The position numbers and the translations under genes were made by a program. Below are positions 56,446 to 64,000 of a stretch of DNA of 64,000 nt, in pieces. Where the stretch lies: contig NC_134573.1 in NCBI RefSeq assembly GCF_050947875.1, forward strand, positions 49,176,115 to 49,240,114, read 5' to 3'. Below the pieces are notes generated by a model, which worked only from the letters and a program-made list of their open reading frames with translations, had not been told where the DNA came from and made no database searches. Position 1 is the stretch's first letter, and each line of letters begins with the position of its first letter. Origin of the DNA: Dermacentor variabilis (lineage: Eukaryota; Arthropoda; Arachnida; Ixodida; Ixodidae).

Positions 56446-59400
56446 TTTCTGGCAGTGGAACTGCCGCGGCTTTCGTGCAAAGCGGAACACGCTGCAGCTC
56501 CACCTCCAGAAGATCCCTCCCTCCGACCTCCCTGCTATCATCGCCCTTCAAGAAACCTTCTCCCCAGTAAAACTACGTGACTACTCAGCTTTCCACTCAG
56601 CTTCCCCTTCCCCTCCGAACGTTGCCACGCTAGTTCATCGCGCCTAAATGGCAATCGAGCATCCGCTCGACGTTCCGGAGTGCACACACCTCTTCTTGGA
56701 ACTCCTTCCCAGGCGGCGGCAAGATGCCAGCCTTTTTGTCCCTAATGTATACAGCCCTCCCCGCACACTGCAGCTCCCCTCCTCCTCCTTCTCCGCAACG
56801 CCATCTCACGGGTGAGCCGGAACGCGCTCCTAATTCTTGCGGATTTCAACGCTCATCACGTGAGTTGGGGCTACCCCAAGAACTGCAGGAAGGGCCTGGC
56901 GCTATGGACCTTCGTGAAGAACGAACAGTTAACAGTCCTTAACGATTTCTCGGAACCCACCCGCATTATCCCCAGCGTACAACGAAACACTAATCCGGAT
57001 CTTTCCATCTGCAAAAATATCCCGGACGCGGTGTGGGCGAACACCGGGGTCTCTTTCAGTAGCGACCACTATATCCTGTCCGTCTCTTTCTCCTTTCCCA
57101 CCCTATCTTCCTCCCGCAAGCGCCTGGTGCAGGTGGTGGACTGGGATCGCTTCCGCCACTCGCGGCAGCAGGCTTCCACCTCCATCTCAGACCTTTCTCA
57201 GCGGACCACCACCTTGCTTCAGGATGTTTCCTTTGCGACCTCCACCGTTCCCACCCCTCCTCACTCTTACACGGCTGATAGTCGCCTCCTGCACCTCTGG
57301 GAGGCGTATCACTCCCTGCACCGCCGTTGGCTTTCCCAGAAACACAACCGCTCGCTGCGACTCCGCCTTGCTCGCCTGGAAATGGACATGGAGGAGCACT
57401 GCTCTTCTCTCAGCAGACAGCAGTGGGGCCAGACCTGCGAGCGAATGGCTGGTAGCCTCGGGCTGAGGGATACGTGGGCTCTCCTGCGTGTCCTCCTTGA
57501 CCCGTCGCACTCCAAGGCCACGCACCGCAGGGACGTGAGACGCCACCTTCACCCGTCTCCACTCTCTGATTCCGACTTTCTTCTTGCTCTTCGTGATCGC
57601 TATCTCTGCACCAACCCCCCTTCCTCTCTCCATTCCTACACTGGCCACCCTAATTCTACGCTCGACGCAGATATCACCCTCGGCGAGGTTCGTGCCGCGC
57701 TACATAAGATTCGTACCACTTCCACACCGGGGGCCGACCAAATCTCTAACAAGGCCCTCCGTAATCTGAATACCCTGTCCCTCGAGGCCATCACTGACCT
57801 CCTTAATAAATATTGGCATGAAAGCACTCTGCCTTCCGAGTGGACCCACGCTAAGGTAACCTTTATCCCCAAACCTGGCAAACCAATAGAGATCCAAGAT
57901 CTCCGCCCCATTTCCCTCACCTCTTGTCTCGGTAAGCTCTTGGAGCACGTTGTTCTCGACCTCTTGCAGAACTTTCTAGACGACAACCACCTTTTCCCCG
58001 ATTCTATGTTCGGCTTTCGCCCCTCCCTCTCCACCTATGACGTCATGCTCCAGCTCTCCGAAGAGGTTCTTCACCCTCTTCACGCCAAGCGCACTCGTGC
58101 GGTCTTGGCACTGGACATCACGAAAGCATTTGACAACGTCCTCCATTCCGCCATCCTAGATGCTCTTTCCACCCTTAACGTTGGTCCTCGTATCCACGGT
58201 TATATCACGGCTTTCCTTGCCTGTCGCACGGCTGAGATCTCATTCGGCCCTCTCTCCTCTCCAAATTTCACTCTTGGAAATCGGGGCACCCCCCAGGGTT
58301 CTGTCCTCTCCCCCTTCTCTTCAACATCACTCTTTTCCCCATGGCACGCGCTCTCGCTACCATTCCTAACCTGTCCCATGCTTTCTACGCCGATGATATC
58401 ACCCTCTAGGTGACCACGGGAAATATTGGAGAGATGGAGGCCGTCCTCCAGGCGGGCGCGGACGCGGTTGCCGGTCATGCTCGTGCAGTCGGGCTGGCCT
58501 GCACCCTGCCAAAGTCGAAGCTTCTGCTCCTCCCGGCTCGAGGCACGGCCGCCTCCTCATCTCCCACCCTTAGCATCATTATTGACGCGCACCCCGTCCC
58601 TTCTGTCTCCTGCCTCCGCATACTGGGTCTCCTTCTCCAATCCAACGGCAAACAAACTGCCGTCCTTTCCCGCCTAACTACCACTGTCCACCAGACCGTC
58701 CGACTTATTCGACGTGTCGCTAACCGGCACCACGGCATGCTTGAGCACGACCTCCGCCGTCTTATCCAGGCCTTCGTTCTCAGCCGCTTTGTCTACTCCC
58801 TCCCCTATCTCTTTCTCTCTCGCACCGAGGAAGACAAGGTGAACTGTCTCATCCGCCAAGCTTACAAGTCAGCCCTTGCGCTCCCCACCTACACCCCCAC
58901 TTCTCGTCTGCTGGCGATGGGCGTCCACAACACTCTTTCAGAGCTTGTGGAGGCCCATCGCACGGCACAACTCGACCGCCTTTCTCGCACCCCCTCTGGT
59001 AGAGCCCTCCTCTCTTCCATCCGCTTGACCCCTGTGTCCCCTGCCTGTGTAACCCACCCCTTACCCTCCTCTGTATCTTCCATGCTCACTGTGAACCCTC
59101 TTCCGAGGAACATGCACCCTGAACATCACGCCGCTTGCCGCTCTGCCCGCGCCTCCACCCTCTGGCGCCAGTATGGCTCACAGTCTAATGCTGTGTATGT
59201 CGATGCGGCGCCATACAATTCCCACCCCGCCTACGCCCTTGCAGCCACTTCCCATACACTTGCTCCCCTGACCGTTGCCGCTATACCTGCCCCCACCTCC
59301 ACTGCCGCCGAGGAAGCAGCTATTGCGCTCGTCATTGCCACTACCCCGGCCCGTTTCATATTCAGCGACTCCAAAGCTGCAGTCCACAACATTGCGAAGG

Positions 59401-59997
59401 GTCGCATCTCCTCCTCTGCGCTCAGCATCCTTGAGCACTCCCCTCCCCCTTCTCGTCGTATCCAACTCATCTGGGTTCCGGCTCACGCGAGGCACCCTGG
59501 CAACGAGGCGGCAAAGTCCATCGCTCGCGAGATGACAAACCGAGCTGGCCCCCTCCACTCCGGGATGGGCAAGCGTGACTCCATCCTCACCTTCCATGAC
59601 ATTACCCTTCCTTACCGCAACTCTCGCCTAGCCCTCCCTCCCCCTCACAAATACCCTCTCTAAGCTCCAACAGAGCACGTGGCGCCATTTACAGGCCCAC
59701 ACTTTCCTCTCTCCTGCCCGACTTGCCCTGATTCACCCAGGTGCCTTCTCACCTGAATGCACGCTCTGCAGACACCCACGAGCAGACTATGCTCATATTC
59801 TGTATTCATGCCCTAAACACTCACCCCCTGCCTCTTGGCATGTAGCTAGTCCGCAGCTGTAGGAGGCTGCTTTGGCCAGCTCGGAGCCGGATGTCCAGCT
59901 ACGGCTAACGATCTGGGCAGCGGAAGTCGCCGCCAGGCATGATCTGGTGGCCACGACCGGCAGCCAGAAGGCCACCCACGGAACGGCGGCATCTTAA
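56420..59997 (+). pseudogene. LINE I ORF2: endonuclease-RT-RNase H, broken
   Basis: Overlaps the ORF1 end by 26 bp. The APE domain starts RLNFWQWNCRGFRAKRNTLQ and IIALQETFS. It breaks at TAA 56645-56647, then resumes at LLILADFNAHHVSWGYPK (56820) and SSDHYILSVSF. RT: GEVRAALHKIRTTSTPGADQ, KVTFIPKPGKPIEIQDLRPI, LALDITKAFDNVLHSAILDA, GTPQGSVLSP. A frameshift lies near 58310, then the catalytic FYADDITL followed by TAG where TGG (Trp) is expected (58408). RNase H: VYVDAAPYNSHPAY, EEAAIALVI, FSDSKAAVHNI, WVPAHARHPGNEAA. A frame change near 59660 precedes the finger CTLCRHPRADYAHILYSCP, ending at TAA 59995-59997. Confidence 0.8.
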
Positions 59998-60285
59998 TTT
60001 TCTTTTCTTTTTTTGGCCTTCATTAAATAAACTTTATACCACCACCACCTCTTCGGCCTCTCCTTCACATAGGCGGTACTCTCAGACTGACCCACTTGGA
60101 TGAAATCGGCAGTCGCCTTTTCTTGTTCTCGTCTCAATTATTCTTCTTTCTGTCTCGCCTTTTTATCTTTCCTGTCTTCTTTTCGCTTCTTCTCACTTCC
60201 ATATGCTCGGCAGCAAAGGTTAACCTGGTGTAACTATCCAACCTTTGGAAAACCCGGGGAATGCGGGAGATGGAAATTCAAGACG

Positions 60286-60447
60286 ATGAGCAAAACGTGA
60301 ACAACGTGAGTGCAGGAGCCAACGTTTCGACAAGTGGACTTGTATTCTTCAAGGCCTTGAAGGACAAGTCCTTGTATGCCTTGAAGAAGACAAGTCCACT
60401 TGTCGAAACATTGGCTCCTGCATTCACCTTGTTCACGTTTTGCTCAT
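60286..60447. repeat. Fold-back element, 70-bp arms, 22-nt loop
   Basis: Left arm 60286-60355 and right arm 60378-60447 are inverse copies with four mismatches in 70. The arms start ATGAGCAAAACGTGAACAA and contain TGCAGGAGCCAACGTTTCG and ACAAGTGGACTTGT. It could fold into a single long hairpin in DNA or RNA. No terminal duplication is evident. It lies between LINE I and LINE H. Confidence 0.88.
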
Positions 60448-60631
60448 TATCCAACCTGTGGTATATTATATTAGGTTTTAGTGGCGATGCCTAACTGGCG
60501 TCTGCAGGCATTATTCCAACCTCGTAGCGTCCCCTTGTTGGGCTCGGTGGTGGGTGGCCACCATCGTCGCCGAATATTATAACTGTGTATGGCATATGCT
60601 GTTCCCCAATTGCGTGATCGCTCCCTGAAGA

Positions 60632-61800
60632 GGGGACGCACCGATGAATTATTGAACTTTTTTATGAAACCAACAGAGTCGTTTCATAAATAGTACGTTG
60701 TTCACAGTCAGCACGAAGTTAGGACAGTCCGAATGATCTCACTATTTCTTGTAGTCAAATCGCTCACTGAAGCAATAGGCCCAGGTTATAAAGTTACGAA
60801 GGTGGGAAGCGGCGATCTTCTTCTCGAAGTTGGCGACAAGCCACAACATGACAAGCTCTCGAAACTTGTAGTAAAATCGCTCACTGAAGCAATAGGCCGA
60901 GGTTATAAAGTTACGAAGATGGGAAGCGGCGATCTTCTTCTCGAAGTTCGCGACAAGCCACAATATGACAAGCTCTCGAAACTTGTAGCGTTTCGGGACA
61001 TTCCCGTTTCAGTAGGCCCACACAGGACGATGAATACTGTGCGTGTTGTCACCTCAGAAGATGACCTTCTCGAACTTAGCGAAAGTGAACACTAGAAGGA
61101 CGGCCAGAACAGAACGTTGTCAGGGTGCAAAGAATAAAAAATAAGGCGAGGTGACAAAGAAATACCATCTAGTCATATAATCATTACTTGTCAGACCAGC
61201 ATTCTTCTTGAATCCATCGAACCCGGTTACTGTGAGCTTCGTATTAGACCGTACCTCCTAAATCCGCGTCGATGTTTCAAGAGTCAGCGTTTTGAGCATG
61301 GATCACACACCTGCAGGGGTTGTGCTACTTCTGCTAATTGTAGCTCCGTCGAGCACTCTTCTGACGTTTGCACTTCAGCGACCCACTGTGCCAACTGTGA
61401 AGGAAACCACCCTGCTTACGGGCAATCCTGCGCCTCAAGCAATAAGGAAAAACAAATAATAGAACAGAACGTGAAACTAAATATGTCTTTTCCAGAGGCA
61501 CGTGAGCGTTTTTATTCAAACAATCAGTCCAGTGCGTCGCACACCAATGATGTGCGCCAGGAGTCAACACCACATCATTCGGTGGCCACCCAAGGCACGC
61601 GGCGAGTGATGGTGGTCACGCCATCAGCCCCCCTTACTAGAACAGACAGCGCTGTTTCATCCCCCGAAAATGAGGGTCAGAGCAGACCCCCGAGCCTGCC
61701 GGACCTAGCGTCCCTGCCCGTGCAGATCGCCACAAAACTCCCGCCAACGTTCCTGCTCCACGGGCAGCATCCACCGCCTCAGACGAGTTTGTGGAAATGA
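60632..61800 (+). pseudogene. LINE H ORF1 with an in-frame 39-codon duplication
   Basis: Reads KRGRTDELLNFFMKPTESFH, TAG, YVVHSQHEVRTVRMISLF. Then the unit VVKSLTEAIGPGYKVTKVGS...DKLSKL appears twice in tandem (60751-60867 and 60868-60984, 117 bp each). VAFRDIPVSVGPHRTMNTVR follows. After a frameshift near 61095 the nucleic-acid-binding part has zinc-knuckle relics: RRCFKSQRFEHGSHTC (Cys to Ser) and THCANCEGNHPAYGQSC. It continues FPEARERFYSNNQ to 61800. This looks like the ORF1 of the family to which LINE F and LINE G belong, but no copy here joins ORF1 to their part. The 5' leader is about 60480-60631. Confidence 0.75.
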
Positions 61801-62944
61801 GCATAACTCCGGCGTCTCAGACGCCCAAGTATTGGCACAGTCCCTTCGAGCGCTCCGGGAACAAACAAAAATCACATATCATGGCACCTAGAACAGCCTC
61901 GTGAGCTAATCTAATTTAATCTCTTAGACACACAGCTCAAAACATATATTATGGATCCATAGATATAACAGTGAAATGCCAGGGGTTCTCAAGGACCTAG
62001 GCGACCTTAAGGAACTTTTACATAAGTACACTCCAAAGGTGTTGTGTGTCCGAGAAACACATGCTGAACATTCACAAACGAATTTTTCCGGCAGTATGCC
62101 ATTTACCGAGAAGACCGCTACGAGGCCCTTGCCTATTCAGGCGGTGTAGCAAGGGTACTAGATAAGGGTGTTACTTTCCGGCAATTACATCTTAAAACAC
62201 CCCTAGAGGTCGTTGAGGTCCGTGCGGCAATCTTTAATGAGCAGATCACAATTACCTCTCTATACAAACCCCCGAATTACCATCTTTCAAAAACCGAATT
62301 TCGCAGGTTTATCTATGAAACACTCGAACCTTACATTGTCCTGGGAGATCTTAATGAGCACAGCACCCTTTGGGGAGGTTGTCGTTGTGATGCCAAAGGA
62401 CGCTAAGTAGAAAACTTCCTCTTCACTACAGATGGTTGCTTGCTGAATGGGAAAGATCCTACAATCTACAGTGTCGCAAACAAAACATTCTCATATATCG
62501 ATTGAAGCATCGCATCGACTGCACTCTTGTCGCATCTGGAATGGAACGTGATCAAGAATCCGTACGGAAGTGACCATTTACTCACTGTCAAAAAAGTAAC
62601 AAAAAGGTATGAGTGATCTCCACATGTCTTACAGTAGTAAGTCGATTGTGCCGACTGGACACGATACAGAGAGGTCACGCATTTCACCCGGAATGACATC
62701 TGTACACTTTCTATCGATGATGCCGTAGTATATTTGACGACGTTTATAGTTGACGCGGATAGTTAAACAAACGGATTGCCCTGTAAGCGACGTGTTCCGT
62801 AGTGGAACGAGGAGTGTAAGGAAGCGCGTAGAAATCAAAATAATGCATGGAGCTACTTTCAAGACTGTCCAACTACGGAGAACCTTCTCTTCGTCAAGAA
62901 AATAAAGTCTGAGGGTAGAAGAACATGACGCCGTGCCAAAAGGG
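61801..62944 (+). pseudogene. LINE H ORF2: endonuclease and pre-RT, cut by LINE G
   Basis: The APE domain is most readable at 62190-62600: LEVVEVRAAIFNEQITITSL, YIVLGDLNEHSTLWGG (catalytic Asp-Asn) and NPYGSDHLLTVKK (Asp-His). The pre-RT stretch CADWTRYREVTHF, SIDDAVVYLTTFIVDAD and VP*WNEECKEARRNQNNAW follows (TGG to TAG). It matches LINE F at ADWEHFKES, IDDAVAYFTAFIIDA and VPWWNFRC, which places both in one family. It stops at KRE (about 62944), where the LINE G tail begins. Confidence 0.72.
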
Positions 62945-64000
62945 AAATGATTGATGTTTGATGTTTCATTGCGTAAGGGCCAAATATGGCCAAAGAGCGC
63001 CATGTCCGTGGTAGTGAGTTCGCAGTGGAATTATGAGTTCTATGAATATGGTGTGACGTGGCTGTAAAGGGGCCTTAAATATGGCCGCTCTAAAGTGTGT
63101 AAAATCTGTTTAATAAGATTATGGCGATGAGGTATGGCATGTATTATGAACATCAGGATACATTTAAAAAGAATGATACGATAGGTAAAAATATATCAGG
63201 TTATAATATATGCTATAGCACTACTGCCTCCTTAGAGCCCTTGAGATACAAGGGCCTGGAGGCATGTGCTATGCAAAACAATTATCGCAGCGGCATCCTC
63301 TGGAGCGAGGATGCTCTATGAATTTAATGAGCTTATAACGTGCAGAACGACATCATTTAAGAAGTTGACGACTGCCTTGGTGTTAAAAAGCGGTTCCTTA
63401 CCAAGAAACATAGGCGGGTGTAGAGGGATGTAATAACGGTATGCAAGTGGAAAATGTTTATTTCTTTCAGATTCGGCTTTCCGGCACTCGAACAGGACGT
63501 GGAGGACGGTCAGCCCCTCACCACATCGACCACAGGTTGGCGGCTCATTTCCAGTAAACAGAAAATTGTGGGTACCAAATCTGTGCCCTATTCTGAGGCG
63601 ACAGAATAAGACATCTGTTCGCTGAGATTTTGTTCGGAAGGGCCAGAAACCTAACTGCGGCTTTATGACGTGCAGTTTATTATTTGTTTCTGCGTTCCAC
63701 ATGCGCTGCCAGTGTTGTCGCACTTTCCTTCTTAAGAAAGGCCTCAGATCTGTGACAGGAACAGCAGCCGTAGGAAAAGGGGTTAGTGATGTGGCCATTT
63801 TGTCAGCTAGCACATTACCTTCGATGCCCCTATGGACAGGCACCCAGCATATTACTACGTGTCTATGTGATAGATAAGTATTGCATAAGAGCGAGTAAAG
63901 TTCAATTAAAACAGGATTTGTATGCTTTTGTCAGAAAATTAACGCTTTTACAAGACTTAACGTGTCTGTAAATACTATTGCTCTGTCGAGTTTTAATTTA
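62945..64000 (-). pseudogene. LINE G: same family as F/H, minus strand, leaves the window
   Basis: The minus-strand frame 63843-63316 reads GIEGNVLADKMATSLTPFPT, LRRKVRQHWQRMWNAETNNK, KPQLGFWPFRTKSQRTDVLF, CGRCGEGLTVLHVLFEC and FPLAYRYYIPLHPPMFLGKE. It aligns with LINE F 41400-41970 residue for residue in long blocks. Toward 64000 the RNase H core continues (IVFTDTLSLVKALIF) with at least one stop. The 3' UTR carries the GCATCCTC/GAGGATGC stem just after the stop (63293-63314) and ends near 62945 in an ATCAAACATCAATCAT-like tail. The 5' portion lies outside the window. Confidence 0.8.
63293..63314 (-). other. Post-stop stem-loop of LINE G
   Basis: On the minus strand, GCATCCTC-GCTCCA-GAGGATGC begins one base after the TAG stop (63318-63316). 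It has the same stem and position as LINE F at 41976. Three of the six loop bases differ. Confidence 0.8.

Larger units (their letters stand above)
54310..60050 (+). mobile_element. LINE I: full-length-looking RNase H LINE with ORF1 and ORF2
   Basis: Contains a GC-rich 5' leader (54330-54630), ORF1 with Cys-His boxes and a coiled coil, ORF2 with endonuclease, RT and RNase H, a post-RNase H finger, and a 3' end with AATAAA (about 60024) and a (ACC)n tail at 60037-60049. The exact 5' end is not defined, and I found no target duplication. It is the most complete LINE here, but several frameshifts and stops make it inactive. Confidence 0.8.

Overview
This window is eukaryotic and almost entirely made of transposable elements. 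It most likely comes from a hard (ixodid) tick. The main evidence is five copies of a tRNA-headed SINE that I recognise as the tick Ruka type: a Pol III box A/box B head of about 75 bp, a body of about 160 bp, and clean target-site duplications. Several non-LTR families of the kind common in ticks support this: CR1-like, RNase H-bearing I/LOA-like, and one with ORF1 plus APE endonuclease. There are no operons, ribosome binding sites or bacterial features. Only one short stretch (51285-51497) looks like a possible host-gene exon.

Layout. 1-6905: one CR1-like LINE is split by four later insertions: an I-like LINE on the minus strand (246-3061), a SINE (3878-4121), a deleted I-like LINE (~4157-5795) and a 310-bp tailed element (5850-6159). 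6906-18566: old LINE fragments, a candidate terminal-inverted-repeat transposon (8621-9210), SINEs, an endonuclease-domain fragment (14805-14942), a 1.3-kb direct tandem duplication (15884-18381) and two fold-back structures (18382-18557). 18567-25334: a minus-strand LTR retrotransposon with integrase upstream of reverse transcriptase (Gmr1-like order). 26516-33100: a CR1-like LINE interrupted by a very young, almost intact CsRn1-like Ty3 element (28458-32917) with identical LTRs and an in-frame G GGA AAC frameshift site. 33100-38930: a LINE with RNase H, split by a damaged Ty3/Gypsy element on the minus strand (33541-38667). 38931-45330: an RNase H LINE that ends in a stem-loop-bearing 3' region, two further LINE C-terminal remnants, a SINE and a second endonuclease fragment. 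47969-49907: an old LTR element. 51285-53170: the possible cysteine-rich exon and a 116-bp tandem repeat. 54310-60050: a full-length but frameshifted LINE. 60286-60447: a near-perfect fold-back. 60632-64000: a LINE invaded by an oppositely oriented member of its own family.

Nothing here works together as a host pathway. The logic of the window is insertion history. Target-site duplications fix the relative age of several insertions, and two LTR pairs that differ by little or nothing mark the youngest. All protein-family calls were made by reading the translations by eye. No database search was run.
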